A DNA stretch of 64,000 nucleotides from Monomorium pharaonis (lineage: Eukaryota; Arthropoda; Insecta; Hymenoptera; Formicidae). The DNA lies in assembly GCF_013373865.1 (NCBI RefSeq), contig NC_050470.1:21532667-21596666 (forward strand), written 5' to 3'. Positions 1-12,400 of this stretch are shown here, piece after piece; position 1 is the stretch's first letter; each line of letters begins with the position of its first letter. Both the position numbers and the translations under genes were made by a program. The notes beneath the pieces are model-generated. The model did no database searches. It saw only the letters and a list, made by a program, of their open reading frames with translations, and was not told the origin of the DNA.

Positions 1-164
1 GGCGTTCCCTTAGATTAGAAGGTCTCGGCCACGGCGATTATTACCGTCGGGGTTACACCGAAGCGCGCACAGAGGAAGAGACCGCCGGTGGAAATCGATC
101 TTAACGACCACCCGTCCTCGTCGATCCGGATGTGGTTGCTGCTGCTGCTGCTGCTGGAGGAATC
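1..164 (+). other. pk: prickle 5' UTR / upstream sequence
   Basis: Non-coding leader before the prickle ATG at 165. The prickle reading frame is open from the window edge but hits a TAA at 102-104, so the ATG at 165 is the first in-frame start. A (CTG)n run lies at about 138-157, immediately upstream of the start. The transcription start probably lies outside the window. Confidence 0.6.
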
Positions 165-438
165 ATGTCGAGCTTGGCACGGAGAAGACGCACGGCGGTG
201 CTCGGTTCGAAGCGATGGTGGCAGGGCGGCTGCTGGGCCACCAGAAGCCACCAGGAAGCGTACCTGCGCAAGCTCTACGGCAGGAAGAACAACCAGGACG
301 CCAGGAGCGGCCAGAACGACGAGGACGTCGCGGCGTCACGTTCCGCCGGGATCGACGCGCCCTGGGCGACCCCCGGCGTTTACGATCTGCCGACGGCCAT
401 CGCCGACACCGAGCACCACTACCTGGACGCGTTTCTGA
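130..438 (+). CDS. candidate overlapping upstream ORF in prickle leader
   Basis: An ATG at 130 opens a frame different from that of prickle. It reads through the CTG repeat as a run of leucines after M-W and runs to a stop at 436-438, so it overlaps about 270 bases of the prickle coding exon. The leucine run looks superficially like a signal peptide but is simply the translation of the microsatellite. If translated, it would compete with the prickle start. No homology is recognised. It may be only a chance frame in GC-rich sequence. Confidence 0.25.
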   Translation: MWLLLLLLLEESCRAWHGEDARRCSVRSDGGRAAAGPPEATRKRTCASSTAGRTTRTPGAARTTRTSRRHVPPGSTRPGRPPAFTICRRPSPTPSTTTWTRF

Positions 439-709
439 GAAGTCGCGTGGACGACGCGGGCAACAATGACGACGACGACGACGACGTCGACGACGTCGTC
501 GTCGCCGCGGTGGTCGGCCGCCCGGCGCTGACGGCGTCGCGCGCGAGCCCGACGGAGAAGTGCGTGGAGTTCCTGAAGGGCGCCCATCACGATCACAGGA
601 CGGCGAGCAGCTTCGGTCGCCGTGCCGCGGGAGACGCGGAATGCGGCCGCGTACCCGACTGCGGTTCGCCGCACTCGGGTTACGACGCGGCGGTCGCCGG
701 TTGTTCGGA
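165..709 (+). CDS. pk: prickle exon 1 (N-terminal isoform exon)
   Basis: The exon starts at ATG 165 and ends at a strong GTAAGT donor at 710, leaving two bases of a Glu codon that exon 2 completes. It encodes about 182 residues: a basic M-S-S-L-A-R-R-R-R start, a W-W motif and Y-L-R-K-L-Y-G block like that of insect Prickle N-termini, then a GAC-encoded Asp run. Linkage to exon 2 rests on matching phase and on the C-R-S-C-R-C-P-R-E sequence that follows. Confidence 0.85.
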
Positions 710-3700
710 GTAAGTTGCCGCCGGGGTGGAGTTTTATAATTTTTTTCCGCCGTACGTAAAACTTGCCCTTTAGGCATTCGGAGAAGCCGCGTTACGAAAA
801 TGCTACAGTGCGATATGATGCCATGGAGCGTTTATTCTGAAAAATCTGTGTCCTGGATTCAGGAGTGGAATATTTTTCCTCTAAAGAATCTGAAATTTCC
901 TAGCGCGATGCTAAAGTTGAGGTGCCCGTATATTTTAAGTTACGTTTATGTGTGTACGCGTGAGGAAAATTACTTTTGGTAAATTTTATATTTAACAGGT
1001 ATAAGAAATAATTTTTTATTCTACATTAATTTTTCGAGCATCTAATCTTAGGTTTCACGAAACGTTTATATAATTAGAATACACGTTCTATTATAAATTG
1101 GTGCAAAAACAATTGCAATTTTTATTATCTTAAACTTTGATACTTTCTCGTTTTAGAATAAACTTTTACTATTTTTACCTAGTATGTTATTTTAAAGCGC
1201 AAAATACGTTCTATTGATTTATGTTTATATTAATGTGATGTATCTTCAGTAGAATGAATTTCGCGCTTTAAAATGTATATTACATGAACATTGTTAAAAA
1301 TAAAAGTTTATTCTAAAATAAATATTAAAGTTTAAAATAATCGCAATTATTTTTGCACCGACTTCACATTTATAGCATTAAAATCTTGCTTAGCTCGAAA
1401 CCTATTATTCGTGTGATTTTTAATCGAATTGAGCCCTTTTACCTCATTTTTACTTTTCTAAGTGTATTTCTTAGTTTTACAAGATCGATCTGAATTACAG
1501 AATGATTTTCCAAGTATACAGTGCTACAAATTAGAGACATGTGAGGAAGCATAGAATTACATTCCGAATAATATATTACAGCGCATTACAACGCCGCTAT
1601 TGGGAAACGGAGGAGAGCGCGTGCGTAACACACGATATATATTCATAGAAATTAAATTTAACGAGCCAAGAATTTAACGACGCGGGAATTTCAAGAAGTA
1701 AAAAGAAAATCAAATGCCGTGGACGTATTATCATCAGTTTGTGTTTATTATACCTTATCTACTTTTATGCGGGCTTATCTAGAGCGCGAGTCTCCATTTA
1801 ACAGCCTTACCGTCCTCGGACAGCTGGAAACGGGCATACTTACACAGCCTACAGCAAAACCTGTATTAATCAAGAATCGTTTTCTCGGTCGTATTACAAT
1901 CAGTGGAAGACATCCCCGCACGAATGTTTCCGATAGCTTATAGCGCTCACTGATGCGGAACATGTGGAACAGTACGCGCGATTTCCTTACACACGTACGC
2001 GGAACGGAGAATTTTAGATTGAAACGTATCGATTCATTCGAGTGGGGAATCCGACGCTCTCGGCGGTGTAATAATTCAGCGCTCGTTCTATTTTGTCATG
2101 CATCATGTTCTATTTCTCTCGTCTTACTGCGTTCTCAATTTTCCACTTATATCCTCCAACACTAACACACACGCACACGCGCGCGTGCGCGCGTGACACG
2201 TGACTGGTACACGCGGAAATATTTCTGGATTATAAACGAAATTTCTGGATATATTTCGGACCTACGCGTATAAGTCTGCATTCCAGAATTCTAGGCTACC
2301 TCCCCTAAGTCAGGTAGATTTTACAGAATTTAGATCTGTAATTAGGTAAGACTCCAGGTCTCTAATAATAGGAAGATCCTAAATTGTAGGTCTGTATAAT
2401 TTAATTCAGGGAAACATGAACGTGGAAACACAATTGCGCGCCTCGAGGATCACTCCCGTGAGAATCCGTTTGCATCTATCCCGAGATCTTGATACATAAA
2501 TTGCAGATTAATTCAGCATATATTTTTCTTTCGCAATTCCTTCCCATTAGACAATAAGGGCATTGGGAATTTATTTGACCAGGTCGAATAACGTGAATAA
2601 CAATTAACGTATATATGACAGATAAACGGAGAGAATTTTCTCTCAAAATCTGATATATATATATATATATATAATTGTGGACAAATGATTATACTTTTAG
2701 TAAATTTTACTAAAAAGTATAGTAAAATTCCTCGAGGTCACACAATATTCTACAATTGCTAGATTTTGAGGGTAAATTTTAAGAGAAAATTCTCTTCGTG
2801 TACCAGCAACAGCGATATTATGGTGACCGTGTAAACAATTAAGGGTTGTTCCAACTTCTTGGTAAACTTATCTATCGGGTAAGCACGTGTCTATCTTTAT
2901 TTCTCTTCTTTCTTAAATAAATAAAGACAAACATATATGTACCTGATAGCTAGATTTATCAAGAAGTTGGAACAACCGACCCTAAGAGAGGTGCTTTAAA
3001 TCCCTATTAATTTGGAAGAAATATTTTGACATTAACGAAATAAATGTCATTCTCACGATTATATATTTTTCTTGCTGCAGGAAAGTGTGCAGGAGCTGCA
3101 GGTGCCCGCGGGAGGAGCACCAGCGGGCCTCGACGGAGGCGGGCGGTCCGTCGGGACTCGGCCTGGGCCCGGGCCCGCCGATGGCGATGGCCATGGCCTT
3201 CCCGAGCGGCGCCGGCGGCGCGCCTCACCAGGAGCCGTTCAAGAGCCCGGTGCAAGCCGCGCCGGCCGGCCTGGCGCTGCAGGAGGCGCTGATGCAGCAT
3301 CACCAGAGGCACTCGCAGAGCGACGACGACAGCGGCTGCGCGCTCGAGGAGTACACGTGGGTGCCACCCGGGCTCAGGCCCGATCAGGTAGAGTCGAATA
3401 CGCGTTATGCACATTCGTTTCATCCCGTGATAATAAAATCCGGTGGGCGCACGAATTCGAGCGTCGCCTGAACACACACTTCCAAGAGATAAACGACGAG
3501 CGCGCACGCGGCGCGGTGTTCCGGAAAGGACCGAGAATTAAAATGATGAGGCTGCGTTAACCGGGTAAACAGGGCAGGCATTTTTACAAGGCTTTATACT
3601 TTATGCGATAACGGAGATCAATTAATTCATTGAGAGAGAGAGAGAAAAAAAAAAAAGGTGGAGACGGAGGCCTCTTTACCGTCGTGTATGCACGTAATGC

Positions 3701-6354
3701 GAGGGTGTCTCCGGCGATTCGTCTCGCCGGGGACCAGTGACCGCGGACAGCGGGGCCCCCAGATCGCCCCGGGACGATTACCCGATCGTGAACGACGGCG
3801 GCGACGGTGCAGTGAGTCATCAGACTGCGCGCCGGTGAAAGCTCTCGCTCTGGGTATAACGATGATAAAGCGTAATCGAGGGGTTCACCCGAAAAAGGGC
3901 ATGAAAGAAGAGAGCGTAGAAGATATACAAAATGTATTAACGCACCGGCGTACAGTCGGTGCCCTTTAGCCTTCTCTTTCGAGGGATCCCACTCTTGAAA
4001 TAAAATTTAAAAAAAAAAACATCTCTGAATCAAGCTGTCCTACAACTCGTTAGAAAAAGTTTAGGGAGCACCCCTTCGTATATACGCGCTGGACATCCCG
4101 GGGCGTTGCGGAGTGTGAAAAACGAAATCATTTTATTTAATTAAACGCACGCTGGCGGATACAATCGGATAATCGCCCGCGCGTTAGATTCCCTCCCGCC
4201 GAAAGAACTAACCAACACGGCTCGTCGTTCATTAATTGGTTTAAGCGCGAGCGTTTTGCGTCGGCACGGCGGTGCGGAATAGAGTATTCTCTCTCTCTCT
4301 CTCTCTTCGACGAGGTGCGTGCGGACTTCTGCGTGCCGCGCGCCAACATCGTCGTTTATTTCGCGACTACGCGACGCGATGCGTGCAAATCCGCTTCTCC
4401 TTTCCTCTTCTTCTTCATCTTCCTCTACCTCCCTTTCGCCTCGTCCTTCTCCCCCTTCCCGCTTTTATTTCCCGCTTTCGCTCCGCATCCTAGCGGCGTT
4501 CGTCCGCGCGTTTTCTTTACTCATTTTAAGTGTCATTACGTCTAACGCGCATTATATATTATGACTCGGCGTTCTCGGCGAGGGGACGGTAATCCCGCGC
4601 AACAAGCTTTTCGCGCTCTTAAGACACCCTCCCCCCGTTCTCCACCCCGTATACGACGATGCCGTCAATTCGCGCGTTTTCGCGCGAAGATCCCCCGAGT
4701 GTATCTGAAAGCACAACAATTCGCGCGGCAATTCGCGAAGATTTTGCGTCTCCATAACGAGCGACAGCCAGTAATACGTGCAATCCTCACGTGCGAATCA
4801 GAGAGGATAGCAATATCCTTACCGATCCTTAGAATCAGTAACTCTTGACGACGTTTTTGAAGTTCACGTCTAGCCTTTTGAATTTTGCAGTGCATTTTTA
4901 ATAAATTTCATTTAAAGACACTAACACGCGTAATAATTTCAAGAAGAAATATATTCTTTTCTTTGCCTTTATTTTTTTTTATTTTTTTTTTTTTTTTTTT
5001 ATTTGTCTAGTGTTCGGAAATATTACTAGTATCCCGATAACAAAGTTTCTGATAACAAACAAAAAACGTTATAAAACGCAGGCCTTGCATGAAGATGGAA
5101 CATACATAATTGAGCAATATGTAATAGTATTAACATTGAAAAGCATCTGTAAGATTCCCCTCCTTGTTTCAAGTTTTCTAATAATGTAAATATTGTGATA
5201 ATATTATATTACACGCCTTTTAAAAGGAATCTGAAGTAAATCACTAACTTTTTTTTTATTAAAAATTACCTTGAATTGGCTTTACGGAATGAAAAATTCT
5301 TTTACACGATCCAAGTTTGCACAGAAGTGAAAACGGCAAAGGGTTTTGTGTAAACAACGAAAAAAATTTTTTGTAACTTTTCAACATTTTTAATATGTTA
5401 AAAATCGATTTGGGGATCTACATTAGAACACAGCCCGTACATAATACGAAACTTGAAAAGATGCATTATATACTTGTATCACTTTTCTTGTGCAAATGCG
5501 ATACCTGTATCTACCTTTTCATACCGTTTTATTGTAACAATTTGTAATTAATCGACGTTATATTTTACAACAGTCGCGAGGTGAACGTCTGGCACAAACC
5601 AGAAGGAACGCGCGTGTGAGACCCACGCGCGCGCCACGCCGGCCAGTGTGTTTAATGGCATGCGCTGACGTTGGCTATTGCCACTCGTAAACGGAGAGAC
5701 GCCGGGACTCGTAACGCGGAGAAATTTACCGCAAGATTTTGCAGAAACTCGATTACCGCGCGGGTTCCTATCAGGCGCGGTATTCCGTTCTGCCGGGCGA
5801 TATTCTTATGGAAACACGTCCGCGTTGACACCGAAAACCCTTCTCGCGCACGGATATACATACACCGTCGCGCTATAAGAGTATACGCGCTGGAAATAAA
5901 ACCGTACGCACTTTTACACCCCGCGTGCCTTACACCACTAACTCCCTTTATCGTCGGCCGCGCCGCAGCAGCAGGTTTCCCGTCCTCTCGGTTAACATAA
6001 ACGCGCGCGCGCGCGCGCGCTCGTCGGTGTTTTCCTTCGGACTCTTCGGTATGTTGACAGTACCCGTCCCCGATACTTATCTAAATTTGCGACGGTCAGG
6101 GCGAGAGATGGTCTCAACGACCATCGGTTAAACGTCAGTACCGCGCGATTGACGCTAAATTCTTTGCCCCTGCCTGCACGTATAAATCATTTATCCGACG
6201 GAGATGCGATCAAATGAAGGGACACAGATAGTCAGCCGGACTATTAGTTAGCGGTCTGTCGCGCGGTTCCACTTGTCAGTGAGTAATCGACGACATATGT
6301 ATATCGATCACTGATATTAAAATATGTTTTTTTTATAAGGGCAAACGAGTCCTG

Positions 6355-6416
<62 letters not shown>

Positions 6417-9400
6417 TTCTTTTTAACGATCACACAATTTTTTCACATCCTCTCGATTAATCTCGAAAAAGGTGATACTCCTTTTTTTTGTTTGTTTGTT
6501 TGTCGGAGCACTCGTAAACGCCACTTTCGCCGTGCGCGAGCCGTTAAGAGGAGAGACAGAGCGTGCTTCGGATACAGCGAAGTCTCTCACGCTCGACGTA
6601 AAATAACCACAGGTCGTCGCCTCGTGCAATTTTCACGATAGGCACGCATTATCGTTCGCGCGCGCGATTAGCGTTTACGGTACATACGAGCGACGCCGAC
6701 GCTCTCCGTCCCGGCGAGACCCCCAATAATCTCGATTCTGCTGTTTTTCGCAGGTGCATCTGTACTTCAGCGCGCTGCCGGAGGACAAGATCCCGTACGC
6801 GGGTAGCGCCGGCGAGCGGGAGCGGGTTAAGCAGCTGCTGCAGCAGCTACCGCCGCACGACAACGAGGCGCGTTACTGCAGCGGCCTGACCGAGGAGGAG
6901 AAGCGCGAGCTGCGGGTGTTCGCGGCCCAGCGGAAGCGCGAGGCCCTCGGGCGCGGCCACGCGAGCCAGCTCGAGCGGCCGCACGGGGCCGGGTGCCGCG
7001 AGTGCGGCCGCGCGATCGCCGCCGGCGAGATGGCCGTCGCGGCGAGCCGCGCGGGCCCGGCCGCCCTCTGGCACCCCGCCTGCTTCGTCTGCTGCGTGTG
7101 CCGGCAGCTGCTCGTCGACCTCATCTACTTCTGGCGGGACGGCAGGCTCTACTGCGGCCGCCATCACGCCGAGACCCTCAAGCCGCGCTGCTGCGCCTGC
7201 GACGAGATCATCCTCGCCGACGAGTGCACCGAGGCCGAGGGTAGGGCCTGGCATATGCGCCACTTCGCTTGCCTCGAGTGCGACCGTCAGGTAAGCCAGC
7301 GAGCTCAAACTTTAGAAAAAGTTATAACAATATTCTTAAGTAAAATAAAAAAGCTTTAATTTACCACTATTCCAGCACCATATTATTGCTGATTTTAGCC
7401 ACCCCCCCTCCCCCCTAAAAAATCGATTTTTAATTGAAAACTTTAAGGTGGCCTAACTCCTTAATTTAGCTAAAGCGGTAGGACTAAAAGAGAAAAAACA
7501 CTTTTCTAAAATGGAGAACATGCATTTTTCAGAATTATAATTCCCGCCATCGCGAGACTGTGCTATACGTATGTTTACCATCAAATTTGTTCCATGTCAA
7601 CGTGGGCGACGAATGAAGATTTCGCGTGCGTCAGTTACAAATACCGGGATACGCGCGGCATAACGGCAGATAACGTCTCTTTCCGCGCAGGGAGACCGGC
7701 CGAGCACCGGCGACGACGTGAGATCGGGTTTATAAATATATAAATGTAGAATATCGGATTTTTCATACAACGATACTCCGCGGCGAATCGCATCGCGACC
7801 TAACGGTACTTTACTTACGGCCGCCGCGCTGCATTGGAAACGCGCGCGCGCGCGCGCGCTCGCCGCCGAGTTAATGATTACGTCGCTATCGAATTTACAG
7901 CTGCGTAGCAATTCATAATTCCGCGCCAGCTGACTCTATCTCCAGATACGTCTTCCGACTTAGATAGCGTCGTTCGCGAGAGGCACACAGAAGGCCCCAG
8001 CAGCGAGAGAGAGAGAGAGAGGCCTTTGCCTTCCCGCCCGCTCCGGGTGTGAACTTGTGAAAATGCATTCATCACGCGCGAAGGAAACCTGGGAAAAATT
8101 CAGTGGGAGTGTGCAGGACGGAGGAGGAAAAGGAAAAGGAGGAGGAGGAGGAGGAGGAGAGAAAGAGAGTCTTATTTAAATTTGCGCTCGGCGCAATTTA
8201 CTAAGTGGTGATGCGAGAGTTATTCTCTCCGGCCGGAGAGTGTGGAACGGGATAACGCGGTATCTATATCGCGGACGTACGCGAGAAGCGAGAAACCCTA
8301 AGAACCTGACGTTTTATCAGATCGCCGCCGTATGTAGAGCTGCCATGCTCCAGTGAATAACCGGTCACCGCCGGAGCGCCATTATCACCGAAGCTATGCT
8401 TACTTCACCGCGTCGAGATAAGACGACAATGTTCGCCTATGATTGAGGAATGCGCTACCGTTTCTCCGGATCAATGTGTCCCCTCTATCCCCGTTAAATT
8501 CCGAGCTCCTTAAACCTCTTCCCGACGTCTGTAGACAGAGAATAGAGTGCGACACGCGTGAAACGGCACACAAAGATCGGCAAAAAGATCGGTGTGTTCC
8601 TCGTTTTCTCATTTTTCTGGATTCGCTGTCTCTTCCGTTCGCGATTCGAGATCAAACCAACAAAGAGTACAAGCAACACGACGTATTCATCAACGCACAC
8701 TGAGAGAAAAGTGTCTAGTATTTGCAACTATAATTGCATAGTAAAATAATTATAGTTGCAAATATCATTTTTATTAGTTATTATTGCTATAATGTTAGTG
8801 TAAATAACCATATATGTATAGTTGTGCCAAACGGGGTAAAAATTTTACTATAAACTAAAAAGTTTACTATAAATTATAATAATTTCTACCATACAAATAT
8901 TCTACCATACATAAATCACCATTATGGCACGTTTAACTATACATTATGGTTGTATGAACGAATGCTATAGCTATTGTAACAATAATATAGTTAAGTTAAC
9001 TATAATTTATATTGTTAATTTAACTATAAAAATATTGTTACGGCCAAAAATAACTATAAACTATGGTTAATGCAACTATTTTTTCCCTCTCAGTGCAGAT
9101 CGCAGTCGATTTGCACCTGCAAGCGCACCGTCCGTTCTTGTTAAAGCTAGTTCGTTCGTTCGTTCGCTGTCACGGTTTGCTTGGTCTACTTCCACCATCG
9201 TGAAATCACCGCGCGCGTCCTTTTTCTGTCCGCAGCTCGGCGGCCAGCGGTACGTGATGAGGGAGGGCCGGCCGTACTGTCTCAGGTGCTTCGACGCCTC
9301 CTTCGCCGAGTACTGCGACAGCTGCGGCGAGCCGATCGGCGTCGACCAGGGCCAAATGTCGCACGAGGGTCAACACTGGCACGCGACCGAGGCCTGCTTC

Positions 9401-12400
9401 TGCTGCGCGACTTGCCGCACCTCCCTCCTGGGCCGGCCGTTCCTGCCGCGACGTGGTGCCATTTACTGCAGCATAGCGTGCAGCAAGGGAGAACCGCCGA
9501 CGACACCGAGCGACTCCTCCGCCGGGCCGCCGCCACTCCCGCCGTCCTTCCTCAGGTAAAAACCGTGTGCTCCGCGTGCGCGGCTCCTCTCCCTCCCTCG
9601 CACACCGCCCCTCGAGACCTCGTGGGGTCATGGAGCAGAGAAGGGGGGAGAGAGAGGGTTGCTTTCATTGTCTTGCCTCCGAGGGGGGGGTTCGCACAGA
9701 TCTGTCCTCGCAAAAATTATAGTCGCCGGTAACGTCCCGCGATTACGCGCGAGCCCGCGCGGGCAACGCGCTCCCGCGGTTCGCGAGTTACAACGCCGAG
9801 AAATTATTACGACGACGATAAATTGCACTAATGTAGCCGGTTTCGCCGTCTAACTTGTTCCGCTTTGCGAAGCGTGTGGTAGACGGGGGACGGGAGAATC
9901 GTTGAAACTGAGATTAAAGTTTGTCGACGTTATTAACGAAGTAAACTGTGGTCTTGTGCTCAATCCGGACGATCAGGAACTGAAATGGCGAGAAATAAGA
10001 AACAAGTGTCGTTTATTGATAATTTTATTTTATTGCGCTTGAAATATTTTAATTTTGTTACGCAGGTGCCAGAAAATTACTCAGGTATTCGTACAGATCC
10101 GTGATTCAAGCGATACTTACGTATACGCTTTTTATAGACGGGTTTTATAATCGAGTTGGCATACGCATACGAATCGACAAGGCGCCGAGCCATTTAAATC
10201 ATATGCTTAAACATATGTTAATGCATCACCTATAGGTGCGCGGCTACTTTCGTTGTTGAATTTAAATTCGGCTTATATACATGACAACCTCGTTTCGGAG
10301 GCGTGCACAAGAAGGTGCCGAAATGTCGCATTTAAATTTTATTACGCTTCTAATTGTCGCGAATTTTCAGCCTGTCGCAAATGCCGGCATAATTTAAATC
10401 CAGAATGAGAAGCAATTAGTGGCGTTTTAACCGTGCAACGTAACCGTTTAACAGAACAAGATAAAATTTTTTATAATTTTTTCCTTTAATAAAGACCACG
10501 TTATACTTAATTAAAATATGAAAGACACTCTCAGCACGCACATCTTTTAATGCCCTTTCGACGTGTGTGCTACTTGGGATTTAATGCTGCGTCTCGTGTT
10601 TCAAAATTTTAAATATAAAAATTATATAGATTGTTCTTTTTTTATAGATTATTTTATTATTACGTTTGAGTGTCTGCGTAAAATATGAACACAATTTTCC
10701 TATTGATTTAAAAGTTAATTAATTTTTTCATTTGTTCCTGATGTTCATGTAAAATTAAGTTTTATAATATTTATTTGCAACTTTGATAAGTCACATTACA
10801 AATTAAATTAAATTTTTTACATATACTAAAAAAAACTTTAAGAAAGATCTCTGCAAAAATTTCTTTGAATCCATATTTAAAAGTATATTGTGTAACAAAA
10901 ACTAGAGGACAAAATCTAATTTTTCATATTTTTCATTGTCTAGAAGCGGTAGGAGGCAGACGATGGCCGCGAGCGAGGGTTCGTCGAGTCCACCTCCACC
11001 GCCTCCACCTCCGCTCCCTCCAGGCTCGAGGCATACCCTCGGATCCCCTAGGAACTCACCTCGAATGACCAGAAGACATCAGCAAATGTCCGCTTCTTTG
11101 GCGACGACGCCCACCCAAAACACCATGAACCCCGAATTCGGCGCGGAAGGACTTTCTTCCAGCGGTTCTAGACCCAGCGGTCTCGACAGAGTACTCCTGG
11201 AACGGAACCTTGAGAGACTGTTGCAGGAACGTGGCTCTCATCCCGACGAAAATTGCAGCGAGTTGGGAAGGTACGATTACATTCTTCACGACTTGCGAAA
11301 GTTCGAGCTGGCAGCGATTTAAATACAAGTTATCTACACTGCGGACTAAAAGTTTGGAAACATTTACGATTTTTTTTTTTACATCTCACAAAAAGTTAAA
11401 GTATATTGAATATCTTGGTGAAAGGAAATCCTGGAAAAGTTTTTAAACATAAGTACATTTTAAAATGCAAAGATAGGACTTTGAAACCGTATTTTAATTT
11501 TATCTCTACGATATTTTTGAATTATATAGAATTAAAAATTAGAATTGTTTTTTTCAATATTTTTGCTTTGGAGCTATTGCTCGCTCATCAAACATCATCG
11601 GAAAAATTGAACATAAAAGTATTTTAAAATAAGTTTTAAAATATTTTATTAAAAAAAATTATATGATTTTGGCAAACATTCGTTTTTTTGATAGAAAAAC
11701 TCATTTTTTATCAAACATTTTTTTAACTTTGAAACCTGAATATTTAAAAATAAGATATCCAAATCTGAAATTAGCAAATTAGCAATGTGGTAAATACAGC
11801 CTAGCGCTTGTCACTTTTAATAAAATACATTAACGTTGCAAATTGCAATTGCATTGCAGGCTGATGCAAGCGCGGGATCGGGAGCCCCTGAGATGCATCC
11901 AGAATTGCACGCCTTCTCACGCGTCGAGCATGCCGGAATTGCCGCCACCCCCGCGGCCGTCGTCGGGAGCTTCGGCGTCGACATCGACCGCCGGCGCGAC
12001 GTCCGCCAGCGTATTAGCGCAAGAGTCAGCGACGTCGCCGGCCAATCCCGGGATTGGAGCCAGCCAGACGGATCCGCCGACGCCGACGTCGCGACGAGTG
12101 CGATTCCAGGGGGATCTAGACGTCAACGATCACGGCGCGACGTCGCGCATTCCCCTCTCGCCGGCGAACGACCGGAATTCGTCGTCGTCGCCCTCGCCCA
12201 CGTCGCTATCGAGAACGAACGTGTCTCGATCGAGGAGTCTGCAACCCGAGGAAGTCGCCAGCACGTCAACTTGGGGTGCGTAAAATAATTATCCTTAAAA
12301 AAAAAAAAGGATTAAATGTGGATTTTATTGTCTTTATTTTGAGATCCAAAGAAAAACATTGTGTTCTCATTTACTAAATATATTTGCAGGAACGGCAGGT

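Noticed and set aside
163..777. 204-residue minus-strand Arg-rich frame opposite prickle exon 1
   Set aside because: Shadow of GC-rich coding DNA, composed of biased Arg/Pro codons; no domain.
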